Positions 5,761 through 12,716 of a DNA stretch of 13,253 bases are shown in pieces (within the stretch, counting starts at the first letter, position 1; the number at the start of each line of letters is the position of its first letter). The translations under genes and the position numbers were made by a program. Source of the DNA: Alphaproteobacteria bacterium MarineAlpha3_Bin3 (lineage in GTDB: Bacteria; Pseudomonadota; Alphaproteobacteria; Rhodospirillales; Casp-alpha2); the NCBI GenBank assembly GCA_002938075.1, contig PTLK01000032.1, positions 1-13,253 of the forward strand, written 5' to 3'. The notes beneath the pieces are model-generated. The model searched no databases. It was not told where the DNA came from and worked only from the letters and a program-made list of their open reading frames with translations.

Positions 5761-7991
5761 ACGTCGATCTGGTCGACAAACTGGGCGTGCTCCTGGATAT
5801 ACTGGAAGCGCAGCTCCGGCTTTTTCCCCATCAACTGCTCGACCAGCTTCGCGGTCTCGCGGGCCTCGGCGATGTCTTCGTCGGAATGCCGCGGCGGCAC
5901 GGTGACGCGAAGCAGGGTCCGGGTCTTCGGATCCATGGTCGTTTCCTTCAATTGCCGGGGCGGCATTTCGCCCAGGCCCTTGAAGCGGCTGATGTCGATT
6001 TTGGCGCCGCCGGTGAACTCTTTTTTCAGCAATTCGTCCTTGTCGGCATCATCCTTGGCATAGACCGTCTTGGCCCCCTGGGTGATCCGGTATAGGGGCG
6101 GCATGGCCAGGTAAAGGTGCCCAGTTTCAATAAGTTTTGGCATTTTCTTAAAGAAAAACGTCATTAAAAGCGAAGCGATATGGGCGCCGTCCACGTCGGC
6201 GTCGGTCATGATGATGACCCGTTCGTAGCGCAGGTCGTCTTCGATGAACTGATCGCCGATGCCGGCCCCCAGGGCTTCGACCAAATCACTCAGTTCCTGG
6301 TTGGCCTGTATCTTGTCGGCCGAGGCGCTGGCGACGTTCAGGATCTTGCCGCGAAGCGGCAGCACCGCCTGGGTCTTGCGGTCGCGGCCCGATTTCGCCG
6401 AGCCGCCGGCGGAATCGCCCTCGACCAGAAAGATTTCCGTGCCTTCGGCGGTGGTATGGGTGCAATCGGTCAGTTTCCCCGGCAGGCGCAGCTTCTTGGT
6501 TGCCGACTGGCGCTTCATTTTCTTGTCGTGGCGGCGCTTGAGGCGCATTTCGGTCCGTTCGATGACGTGTTCGAGGACCGCCTGGGCCATGTCCGGGGCG
6601 CCGGACAGCCAGAGGTCGAAGTGATCGCCCAGGGACGCCTCGACGAGCTTCTGCGCCTCCGCCGAGGACAGGCGTTCCTTGGTCTGACCCTGGAACTGTG
6701 GGTCGGTGATGAACAACGACAACATGATGCAGGCGTCGCCGACGACGTCGTCGGCGGTGATTTTCGCCGCCTGCTTGTTGTTGGTGAGTTCCCCATAGGT
6801 GCGCAACCCCTTGGCCAGCGCGCCGCGAAGGCCCAATTCGTGGGTGCCGCCCTGGGGCGTCGGCACGGTATTGCAGTACGAATTGAAGAACCCGTCTTCG
6901 TCGAGCGGCCAGGCGACGGCCCATTCCACCTTGCCCGCGGTGCCGCCGGCTTTGCCGTTGCCGTTCAGCCCGGCGCGGCCGGCGAACGGTTCCGCCGTCA
7001 GCGCCTTGCGGCCCTTCAGTTTGGAGACCAGGAAATCCTTGAGTCCGCCGGGAAAATGCAGGGTCGCCTTGGCGGGCGTTGCGTCGTCGGCCCGGATCAG
7101 CTTCGCATCGCACGACCAGCGGATTTCGACGCCCCGGAACAGATAGGCCTTGGACCGCGCCATCCGGTACAACAGCGCCGGGCGGAAATGGGTGCGGGAG
7201 TCGAAGATCTTGGGGTCGGGGTGGAAGATGACGGTTGTGCCGCGGCGGTTTTGCACGGCGCCGCCTTTTTCCAGCCCGGTTTCGGGGATGCCGCGAACGA
7301 AGGACTGCGACCACAATTTCTTGTCCCGGGCGACCTCGACCGTCAGGCGGTCCGACAGCGCATTGACCACCGATAAGCCGACCCCGTGCAGCCCGCTGGC
7401 GGTCACGTATACATCGCCGCCGAACTTGCCGCCTGAATGCAACGTCGTCAGGATCACTTCCAGTGCCGATTTGTCCTTGAACTTGGGGTGCGGGTCGACG
7501 GGGATGCCGCGGCCGTTGTCGGTGATGGTGACGGTCTGGTCCTCGGCCAGATGGATATGGATGCGGCTGGCATGTCCGGCGACCGCTTCGTCCATGGCGT
7601 TGTCCATGATTTCCGCCGCCAGGTGGTGCAGGGCGCGCTCATCGATGCCGCCGATGTACATGCCGGGCCGGCGGCGGACCGGTTCCAGCCCCTCCAGGAC
7701 CTCGATGTCCATGGCCGAATAGTCTTCGCCCCGGGGCGCCCTTACTCCTGCCTTTATAGGCGCCTTCCGGGCCGGCTTGGCGGCGGCCTTGTTGCCGGCC
7801 TTTGACGGCGGCGGGGCCTTGCCGGTTGATTTCGATGCTGGTTTCGGGGCCGGTTTTTGCGGCGCCTTTTTGGACGCCGCCTGGGCCGCGGATATACCCG
7901 CGGATTTACCGGTCGTTTTTTTTGCGGTTTTTTCCCTTTGGGGTTTCGCGGGGGCCTCGACCCTGGCCCGTTCAAAAAGATCGCCTGTCAT
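5757..7991 (-). CDS. parE: DNA topoisomerase IV subunit B
   Basis: ParE is the ATPase subunit of topoisomerase IV, which with ParC separates linked daughter chromosomes. The 744-residue protein carries the GHKL ATPase motifs EIMDNAMDEA (catalytic Glu127, Asp130, Asn131), DNGRGIP (158-164) and the lid GLHGVGLSVVNALS (200-213). The TOPRIM domain follows with EIFLVEGDSAGGSAKSGRD and MTDADVDGAHIASLL, then the conserved end YIQEHAQFVDQIDV. It lacks the large GyrB insertion and is of normal ParE type. Residues 1-92 are an added Lys/Ala/Pro-rich, low-complexity tail before the usual start of the fold (MDIEVLEGLEPVRRRPGMYI). The ATG at 7991 has AAGGAA about 11 bases upstream. It is unrelated to the ParE toxin at the left end. 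Confidence 0.96.
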   Translation of the reverse strand: MTGDLFERARVEAPAKPQREKTAKKTTGKSAGISAAQAASKKAPQKPAPKPASKSTGKAPPPSKAGNKAAAKPARKAPIKAGVRAPRGEDYSAMDIEVLEGLEPVRRRPGMYIGGIDERALHHLAAEIMDNAMDEAVAGHASRIHIHLAEDQTVTITDNGRGIPVDPHPKFKDKSALEVILTTLHSGGKFGGDVYVTASGLHGVGLSVVNALSDRLTVEVARDKKLWSQSFVRGIPETGLEKGGAVQNRRGTTVIFHPDPKIFDSRTHFRPALLYRMARSKAYLFRGVEIRWSCDAKLIRADDATPAKATLHFPGGLKDFLVSKLKGRKALTAEPFAGRAGLNGNGKAGGTAGKVEWAVAWPLDEDGFFNSYCNTVPTPQGGTHELGLRGALAKGLRTYGELTNNKQAAKITADDVVGDACIMLSLFITDPQFQGQTKERLSSAEAQKLVEASLGDHFDLWLSGAPDMAQAVLEHVIERTEMRLKRRHDKKMKRQSATKKLRLPGKLTDCTHTTAEGTEIFLVEGDSAGGSAKSGRDRKTQAVLPLRGKILNVASASADKIQANQELSDLVEALGAGIGDQFIEDDLRYERVIIMTDADVDGAHIASLLMTFFFKKMPKLIETGHLYLAMPPLYRITQGAKTVYAKDDADKDELLKKEFTGGAKIDISRFKGLGEMPPRQLKETTMDPKTRTLLRVTVPPRHSDEDIAEARETAKLVEQLMGKKPELRFQYIQEHAQFVDQIDV

Positions 7992-8132
7992 GGGGCGGTT
8001 GGTTCCTTATTTTCCCAGTATTACCCAGTCGCCGGGGCCTATCCTAATAAAGCCTGTTCCCTCACCGCATGCATGATAGAGTAGCAAACCTAAAAATTCT
8101 TACAAGATATTGTGGATTTGGAGTCTAAACCG

Positions 8133-8513
8133 ATGACCGAACCGAAGGGCGAACTGGCCATCCGCAACCTCGCCATGCCCGCCGATACCAACCAGCACGG
8201 CGACATTTTCGGCGGCTGGCTGATGTCGCAGATGGACATCGCCGGCGGCGTTACCGCCCGCGCCCGCGCCCATGGCCGCGTCGCCACCGTCGCCGTCACC
8301 GGTTTCACGTTTCACCGCGCGGTGCTGGTCGGCGACGTGGTGTGCTGTTACGCCGACATCCAAAAGGTCGGCACCACCTCGATCACCATTGGCGTCGAGG
8401 CCTGGGTCCTGCGGCCCCAGGAATCGAAGGACCACTTCAAGGTGACGGAGGGGGTGTTCACCTTCGTCGCCCTCGACGAAACAGGGAAAAAATGCCCGGT
8501 GCCGCCGGAATAG
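8133..8513 (+). CDS. yciA: Acyl-CoA thioesterase YciA (hot-dog fold)
   Basis: YciA hydrolyses a broad range of acyl-CoA thioesters in the cytoplasm. The 126-residue protein is close to the usual length and matches E. coli YciA along the family core: LAMPADTNQHGDIFGGWLM (residues 13-31) with the likely catalytic Asp35 in SQMD, HGRVATVAVTGFTFHRAVLVGDVVCCYA, and KVGTTSITIGVEAWV. The start at 8133 has GGAG nine bases upstream; a GTG at 8112 would include that site inside the gene. It is transcribed away from topoisomerase IV parE, with about 140 bases of shared upstream DNA that contain a ten-base-spaced direct repeat of CCCAGT (8014-8019, 8024-8029). Confidence 0.94.
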   Translation: MTEPKGELAIRNLAMPADTNQHGDIFGGWLMSQMDIAGGVTARARAHGRVATVAVTGFTFHRAVLVGDVVCCYADIQKVGTTSITIGVEAWVLRPQESKDHFKVTEGVFTFVALDETGKKCPVPPE

Positions 8514-8526
8514 GACCGCCGACGAC

Positions 8527-8572
8527 GCCCGGCTTCAAGCGACGATCATGCCCGCCTTCAGGCGACGATCAT
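8527..8572. repeat. 23-base tandem duplication
   Basis: Positions 8527-8549 and 8550-8572 are head-to-tail copies of one 23-base unit with two mismatches. The right copy holds the last codons and stop of the small minus-strand gene; the left copy repeats them after the stop, in another reading frame. The unit contains a weak CGCC/GGCG inverted repeat. Since 23 is not a multiple of three it does not extend the protein. Confidence 0.85.
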
Positions 8573-8641
8573 AAAAGCGTAGCCGGCCAAGAAAACGAAG
8601 GCCAGCGCCACAAAATCGGCGATAAAAGTCTTGTTGGTCAT
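8558..8641 (-). CDS. 27-residue membrane peptide, probably SOS-induced
   Basis: This small gene encodes 27 residues: a short polar start (MTNKT, one Lys) and one hydrophobic span from about residue 6 to the C-terminus (FIADFVALAFVF then LAGYAFMIVA), interrupted only by Asp9. It would sit in the inner membrane with almost nothing outside. The ATG at 8641 has a strong AGGAG ten bases upstream, and a perfect LexA box (8682-8696) lies 40 bases before the start, the same layout as umuDC. Single-span LexA-controlled peptides of this size are known: SidA of Caulobacter (division inhibitor) and TisB of E. coli (membrane-depolarising toxin), both 29 residues. Sequence relation to either is not claimed. 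The gene converges on yciA. Existence is inferred from RBS, operator and composition. Confidence 0.7.
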   Translation of the reverse strand: MTNKTFIADFVALAFVFLAGYAFMIVA

Positions 8642-8681
8642 GGATTGGTTGCTCCTTGGGAAACGGTTGTTTGTAACGAAG

Positions 8682-8696
8682 GAACAAAAAAAGAAC
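8682..8696 (-). promoter_or_regulatory. LexA box upstream of the 27-residue peptide gene
   Basis: The plus strand reads GAACAAAAAAAGAAC, a perfect GAAC-N7-GAAC operator and identical in all 15 bases to the umuDC box at 3407-3421. On the coding strand of the small gene it reads GTTC-N7-GTTC. It also lies 104 bases upstream of the GTG of the exported protein on the plus strand, so it could act on both directions; the small gene is the better placed. Confidence 0.85.
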
Positions 8697-8800
8697 ATAT
8701 ATCCAGAAGCAACGCAACTACTTTTTTTACTGTCGTGTAATTATTTGATTTGATAGAGTTATTTTTTAATCGCCGTTCGGGTGCCCGTTCGGCGGGGAGG

Positions 8801-9247
8801 GTGAAAATTAGACCTTTTTTGGCCTCCACATTCCTCGGCGGCGTGGTTCTTTCGGCCGTGATCTCTGTCCCGTCGGCCGAGGCCGACAAGGCCAGGGTGC
8901 TCAAGGCCACCGCCAACGTTGGCGGCTCCTACACCTTTTCGGTCACCGTCGCCCACGCCTACAGCGGCTGGAAGCATTATGCCGACAAGTTCGAGGTCCT
9001 GGCTGCCGACGGCACGGTCCTGGAGACCCGCATCCTCTATCATCCGCACGTCGACGAGCAGCCCTTCACCTGCGGCCTCGGCAACGTCCAGATACCGGCG
9101 GAGATTGCGCAAGTGATCGTCCGCGCGTCGGACAACGTGCACAAGGCGGGCAAGGTGACCTTAAACCGTCAAGCTGCCGCCGAGGCGCTAGCCCGCCAAC
9201 AGTCATCGCAAGCCGCCGGTAAGAAAAAGGGCCGCCCCGGGGTCTGA
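8801..9247 (+). CDS. Small exported protein of unknown function
   Basis: From the GTG at 8801 this is a 148-residue protein with a clear signal peptide (KIRPF, then a hydrophobic core to about residue 24) and a likely cleavage after AEA (residue 28). The mature part resembles a widespread uncharacterised periplasmic family with the pattern FSVTVAHAYSGWKHYADKFEVL, LETRILYHPHVDEQPFTCGL and IVRASDNVHKAGKVTL; I know no function for it. The last 25 residues are basic and low-complexity (ending GKKKGRPGV). The start is uncertain: GGGGAGG directly abuts the GTG, which is too close for normal use, while a TTG at 8750 would add 17 residues and has no ribosome-binding site. The SOS box at 8682 is upstream. 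Confidence 0.8.
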   Translation: MKIRPFLASTFLGGVVLSAVISVPSAEADKARVLKATANVGGSYTFSVTVAHAYSGWKHYADKFEVLAADGTVLETRILYHPHVDEQPFTCGLGNVQIPAEIAQVIVRASDNVHKAGKVTLNRQAAAEALARQQSSQAAGKKKGRPGV

Positions 9248-9251
9248 TCGT

Positions 9252-9354
9252 CCTAGATTGTTTTGATCTAAGACGTGAATCAGCCCCTGGTAATAAAAGT
9301 TAGAGGGCGATTCACGTTTCAAATTGTAGAAATTTAAAACGATCGCACTCTAGG
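9252..9354. repeat. Palindromic intergenic element of about 103 bases
   Basis: The stretch begins with CCTAGA (9252-9257) and ends with its complement TCTAGG (9349-9354). Inside, ACGTGAATC (9273-9281) pairs exactly with GATTCACGT (9309-9317), and GCCC/GGGC next to it lengthens the stem around a loop of roughly 18 bases. The nested symmetry, AT-rich arms and position between two convergent genes suggest a REP or MITE-like repeat, or a two-way transcription stop. No second copy was found in this window. Confidence 0.6.
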
Positions 9355-9378
9355 GGAGGCGGCCCTTGAAGGTCTTTG

Positions 9379-9393
9379 CGCGCCTTGGGCGCG
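9379..9393 (-). terminator. Hairpin directly after glnA
   Basis: CGCGCC (9379-9384) and GGCGCG (9388-9393) form a perfect six-pair GC stem with a three-base loop, touching the glnA stop codon. On the glnA strand no T-run follows, so it may stabilise the mRNA end or stop transcription only with help. Confidence 0.45.
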
Positions 9394-10815
9394 TTAACAG
9401 GAGTAATACATCATGAATTCGACCGGATGGGGCGCGTGCTCTGTGGTGTAGACTTCCTCCCACTTCAGTTCCATGTAGCCGTCGATGGTGTCGTCGGTGA
9501 ACACGTCCCCTTTCTTCAGGTAGTCGCGGTCGGCGTCGAGTGAATCGAGCGCCTCGCGCAACGACCCGCAGACCGTCGGCACCTCGGCCAGTTCCTCGGG
9601 CGGCAGGTCGTAGAGATCCTTGTCGATGGCGTCGCCGGGATCGATCTTGTTCTGGATGCCGTCGAGGCCCGCCATCAGCATCGCCGCGAAGCCGAGGTAG
9701 GGATTGCAGGCCGGGTCGGGGAAGCGGACCTCGACCCTTTTTCCGGCGGCGCTGGTGACGAACGGGATGCGGCAGCCGGCCGAGCGGTTGCGGGCCGAAT
9801 AGGCGAGCAGCACCGGCGCCTCGAAACCCGGGATTAGCCGCTTGTAGCTGTTGGTGGTCGGGTTGACGAAGGCGTTGAACGACTTCGCGTGGGCCATGAT
9901 GCCGCCGATGTAATGCAGCGCAGTATCCGACAGGTCGGCATAGCCCGACCCGGCGAAGGTCGGCTTGCCGTCCTTCCAGATCGACTGGTGGACATGCATG
10001 CCCGATCCATTATCGCCGGCCACCGGCTTCGGCATGAAGGTGACGGTCTTGCCGTAGGTGTGGGCGACCATATGGGTGACGTATTTGTAAATCTGCAGGT
10101 TGTCGGCGCAGCGCACCAGGGGCGCGTAAGTCAGCCCCAGTTCGGCCTGGCTGGGCGCCACCTCGTGGTGGTGCTTGTCCATGTTGAGGCCCATTTCCTT
10201 CATTACCGAAACCATCTCGGCGCGAAGGTCAGACCCGGAATCGACCGGCGGCACCGGGAAATAGCCGCCCTTGGGTGGCGGCCGGTGGCCGATGTTGCCT
10301 TCCTCCATGATCTTGCCCGACACATAGGGGCCTTCCTTGGAATCGAATTCGTAGAAGCACGAATTCATCGACACATCGAAGCGAACGTCGTCGAAAATGA
10401 AGAATTCTGCTTCCGGTCCGAAGTACGCGGTATCGCCGATGCCGGTGGAGTTAAGATAGGCCTCGGCCTTCTTGGCCACCGACCGCGAGTCGCGGCCATA
10501 GGGCTGGCCGGTGGTCGGCTCCATGCAGTGACAGATCAGGATCATCGGCGGTTGCGCGGCGAACGGGTCCATGACGGCGGTGGTCGGGTCCGGGACCAGC
10601 GACATGTCGGATTCGTGGATCGCCTTCCAGCCGGCGATCGACGAGCCGTCGAACATGATGCCGTCGGTGAACGAATCCTCGTCGATGAATTCCGTCGTCA
10701 TGGTCAGGTGCTGCCACTTGCCACGGGGGTCGGTAAAGCGCAGATCAACGAAGTTTATTTCGTCGTCCTTCAGGGTTTTCAGGACGTCCGCTGGGGTCTT
10801 GCAATTCAATGACAT
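9394..10815 (-). CDS. glnA: Glutamine synthetase type I
   Basis: GlnA joins ammonia to glutamate with ATP; it is the main ammonium-assimilating enzyme and forms a dodecamer. The 473-residue protein has the type I motifs FDGSSIAGW (latch region), EAEFFIFD, NMDKHHHEVAPSQAE (metal and ATP sites), GDNGSGMHVHQS and NRSAGCRIP. The adenylylation site is Tyr402 in DLYDLPPEE, so control by adenylyltransferase GlnE is expected and the enzyme is the GSI-beta form. The last residue is Cys where Val is common in relatives. The ATG at 10815 has AGGAG eight bases upstream. It follows glnB after 71 bases, the usual alphaproteobacterial glnBA operon, with a possible extra promoter in that gap not resolved. 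Confidence 0.97.
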   Translation of the reverse strand: MSLNCKTPADVLKTLKDDEINFVDLRFTDPRGKWQHLTMTTEFIDEDSFTDGIMFDGSSIAGWKAIHESDMSLVPDPTTAVMDPFAAQPPMILICHCMEPTTGQPYGRDSRSVAKKAEAYLNSTGIGDTAYFGPEAEFFIFDDVRFDVSMNSCFYEFDSKEGPYVSGKIMEEGNIGHRPPPKGGYFPVPPVDSGSDLRAEMVSVMKEMGLNMDKHHHEVAPSQAELGLTYAPLVRCADNLQIYKYVTHMVAHTYGKTVTFMPKPVAGDNGSGMHVHQSIWKDGKPTFAGSGYADLSDTALHYIGGIMAHAKSFNAFVNPTTNSYKRLIPGFEAPVLLAYSARNRSAGCRIPFVTSAAGKRVEVRFPDPACNPYLGFAAMLMAGLDGIQNKIDPGDAIDKDLYDLPPEELAEVPTVCGSLREALDSLDADRDYLKKGDVFTDDTIDGYMELKWEEVYTTEHAPHPVEFMMYYSC

Positions 10816-10886
10816 GATGGGGGCTCCTTTTCCCTTACAATATTTTATGTCGATGAAAAAATTGACGTTTTGCCTGACGTTGGCTT

Positions 10887-11225
10887 CTAAATCGCTTCGT
10901 TTCCTTTCTCGCCGGTACGCACGCGGATGGCTTCTTCGATCGAAGAGATGAAAATCTTGCCGTCGCCGATGCGCCCCGTATAAGCGGCCTGCTGGATCGC
11001 CTCGACGGCCCGTTCCAGCATGTCGTCGGGGATGACCAGCTCGATTTTCACCTTGGGCAGGAAATCGACGACGTATTCGGCGCCGCGGTAAAGCTCGGTG
11101 TGGCCCTTCTGCCGGCCGAAGCCCTTGGCCTCGATGACGGTAATTCCCTGCAGGCCGACCTCATGAAGGGCTTCCTTCACTTCGTCGAGTTTGAAGGGTT
11201 TGATGATGGCTTCGATTTTCTTCAT
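10887..11225 (-). CDS. glnB: Nitrogen regulatory protein PII
   Basis: PII is a small trimeric signal protein that reads 2-oxoglutarate, ATP/ADP and glutamine status and controls GlnE, NtrB and other partners. The 112-residue length is exact for the family. The T-loop GHTELYRGAEYVVDFLPK contains Tyr51, the uridylylation site used by GlnD, and TGRIGDGKIF is the C-terminal nucleotide-binding signature. Linkage to glnA and the absence of an adjacent amtB favour the name glnB over glnK. The ATG at 11225 is preceded by seven A and no clear Shine-Dalgarno sequence, which is unusual for such a highly made protein. A sigma-54-like promoter lies about 100 bases upstream. Confidence 0.96.
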   Translation of the reverse strand: MKKIEAIIKPFKLDEVKEALHEVGLQGITVIEAKGFGRQKGHTELYRGAEYVVDFLPKVKIELVIPDDMLERAVEAIQQAAYTGRIGDGKIFISSIEEAIRVRTGEKGNEAI

Positions 11226-11233
11226 TTTTTTTA

Positions 11234-11255
11234 CTGGGGTTTCCCTGGGGTTTCC
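11234..11255. repeat. Two perfect 11-base tandem repeats before glnB
   Basis: CTGGGGTTTCC occurs at 11234-11244 and again at 11245-11255, immediately upstream of the glnB start in the untranslated leader. On the glnB strand the unit is rich in CCCC and AAA. One turn of DNA per repeat would suit a protein site, but none is recognised. Confidence 0.7.
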
Positions 11256-11324
11256 GGTTTTTCATCGGCAGGGACCGGCCCGGGATGGATGCGGCTTCCG
11301 GGACCGGCGCTGTTGACGGTAACC

Positions 11325-11339
11325 GCACAGAACATGCCA
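11325..11339 (-). promoter_or_regulatory. Candidate sigma-54 promoter of glnBA
   Basis: On the glnB strand this reads TGGCATGTTCTGTGC: the invariant GG and GC are ten bases apart and most flanking bases match TGGCAC-N5-TTGC, with two deviations. Transcription would start near 11313, giving a leader of about 88 bases. NtrC-dependent sigma-54 control of glnB is common in this group. No complete NtrC site was found between 11340 and 11514. Confidence 0.5.
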
Positions 11340-11438
11340 AGTCCGGCGACACTGCCGCGAAGGACATTCTTTCCGCGATTTCAATGAATTATCGGCCAAG
11401 CACCGATTTTGATCTGACTTCCCCTCTCCTCCCTGAAC

Positions 11439-11453
11439 GCCTAATTTTTAGGC
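11439..11453. repeat. Small hairpin between the aminotransferase and glnB
   Basis: GCCTAA (11439-11444) and TTAGGC (11448-11453) form a perfect six-pair stem with a TTT loop, about 60 bases past the aminotransferase stop. There is no strong T-run after it on the minus strand. It may be a weak transcription stop. The rest of the 11256-11514 gap holds only the sigma-54 candidate and no convincing gene. Confidence 0.35.
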
Positions 11454-11514
11454 AGTTGCCCAGCATTCATGCGGGCCCTTTGATTGCCGGGAGTGTACCA
11501 CGAACGGGGGGCTT

Positions 11515-12678
11515 TTAAAGGCTTTCCCGGATGCGCCCGATGGCGGCTTTGATGTTTTCCCTGGAGTTGGCGTAGGAAAAGCGGACATAGCCCTCGCCGA
11601 AGCGGCCGAAGCTGGTGCCGGCGATGGTGGCGACGCTGGCCTCGTTCAGCATTCGGTCCTGGAATTCGGCCGCCGTGATGCCGGTGCCGGAAATATTGGC
11701 GAAGGCGTAGAAGGCCCCCCCGGGGTCGGCGCAGGTGACGCCGGGGGTCTGGTTGAGCTCGCCGACGATCACCCGGCGCCGTTCGTCGAAGGCGCGGACC
11801 ATATCGTCGACGGCGTCCTGCGGGCCCTCCAGGGCGGCGATTCCGGCATACTGGGTGGCGGCGTTGACGCACGAATGACAATTGATGGCCAGCCGCGTCG
11901 CCGGTTCGATCAGGTCCTTGGGCCACACCCCGTAACCGAGCCGCCAGCCGGTCATGGCGTAGGTTTTCGACCACCCGTCGAGGAGGATTACCCGGTCCCG
12001 AAGGGCCTCGAATTCCAACAGGCTGACATGGCGCCGCCCTTCGTACAGCATGCGGCTGTAGATTTCGTCGGAAAGGACATACACCCCGGGATGGTCCTGA
12101 AGGCCCTCCACTAGGCGCTCGATTTGTTCGCCTGGGACGACGCCGCCGGTCGGGTTGGCGGGGCTGTTGAGGATCATCAGCTGTGTTTTCGGGGTAATCA
12201 GGCCCAGCACTTCCTCGGCGTCGAAGGAAAAGCCCGTGTCTTCGTAAAGCGGCATCGGCACCGCCTTGGCGCCGGTGAAGTTGATCGCCGATTCATAGAT
12301 CGGGAAACCGGGGTTGGGATAGAGGATCTCGGCCCCGGCCTCGCCGAACATCAGGATGGCGAAAAACATCGTCACCTTGCCGCCGGGAACGATCATCACG
12401 TCGCCGGGATCGACCGTGACGCCCCGGCGTTTGTCGATGTCGGCTGAGACGGCCTGGCGAAGCTCGGCAATGCCGGCGGCCGGCGTGTATCCGTGATGGC
12501 CGTCGCGAAGCGCCTTGGTGGCGGCCTCGACGATATGGTCCGGGGTCTTGAAGTCGGGCTGGCCGATGCCGAGGTTGATAATGTCCTGGCCCTGATCCTC
12601 CAGCGCCTTCACCCGCGCCAGCACCTCGAACGCCGATTCCGTTCCCAGCCGTGAAATCCTGGCCGCCAAATCGGTCAT
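11515..12678 (-). CDS. Class I PLP-dependent aminotransferase (aspartate aminotransferase-like)
   Basis: This 387-residue enzyme moves an amino group between an amino acid and a 2-oxo acid using PLP. Family motifs are NLGIGQPDF (35-43), GYTPAAGI (63-70), NPGFPIYE (122-129), NSPANPTGG (Asn175 at the cofactor), SDEIYSRM (Asp204, Tyr207) and the Schiff-base lysine Lys238 in GWSKTYAMTGWRLGYG. The short N-terminal segment and overall pattern place it with the aspartate/alanine/aromatic aminotransferases of subgroup I; the exact substrate cannot be read from the sequence. The ATG at 12678 has AAGG ten bases upstream. It lies 38 bases downstream of the EipA-type gene on the same strand and may be co-transcribed with it. 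Confidence 0.92.
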   Translation of the reverse strand: MTDLAARISRLGTESAFEVLARVKALEDQGQDIINLGIGQPDFKTPDHIVEAATKALRDGHHGYTPAAGIAELRQAVSADIDKRRGVTVDPGDVMIVPGGKVTMFFAILMFGEAGAEILYPNPGFPIYESAINFTGAKAVPMPLYEDTGFSFDAEEVLGLITPKTQLMILNSPANPTGGVVPGEQIERLVEGLQDHPGVYVLSDEIYSRMLYEGRRHVSLLEFEALRDRVILLDGWSKTYAMTGWRLGYGVWPKDLIEPATRLAINCHSCVNAATQYAGIAALEGPQDAVDDMVRAFDERRRVIVGELNQTPGVTCADPGGAFYAFANISGTGITAAEFQDRMLNEASVATIAGTSFGRFGEGYVRFSYANSRENIKAAIGRIRESL

Positions 12679-12716
12679 TGCCGCGTTGCCTTTATCCGGG
12701 CTCCGGAAGCCTAGTC

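Noticed and set aside
8014..8029. CCCAGT direct repeat with ten-base spacing between topoisomerase parE and yciA
   Set aside because: Six-base repeats at this spacing can arise by chance and match no regulator I recognise.
8535..8717. 60-codon minus-strand frame overlapping the SOS peptide
   Set aside because: It starts at a TTG without a ribosome-binding site upstream of the LexA box, so its start would lie outside the expected transcript, and it reads through the operator. The 27-codon frame has the AGGAG.
8750..8800. TTG start at 8750 for the exported protein
   Set aside because: No Shine-Dalgarno sequence, and it would put 17 polar residues before a signal peptide that already looks complete from 8801; kept as an alternative.
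11285..11518. 77-codon plus-strand frame in the gap between glnB and the aminotransferase
   Set aside because: No ribosome-binding site, no recognisable motif, and it overlaps the glnB promoter region; the composition looks non-coding.
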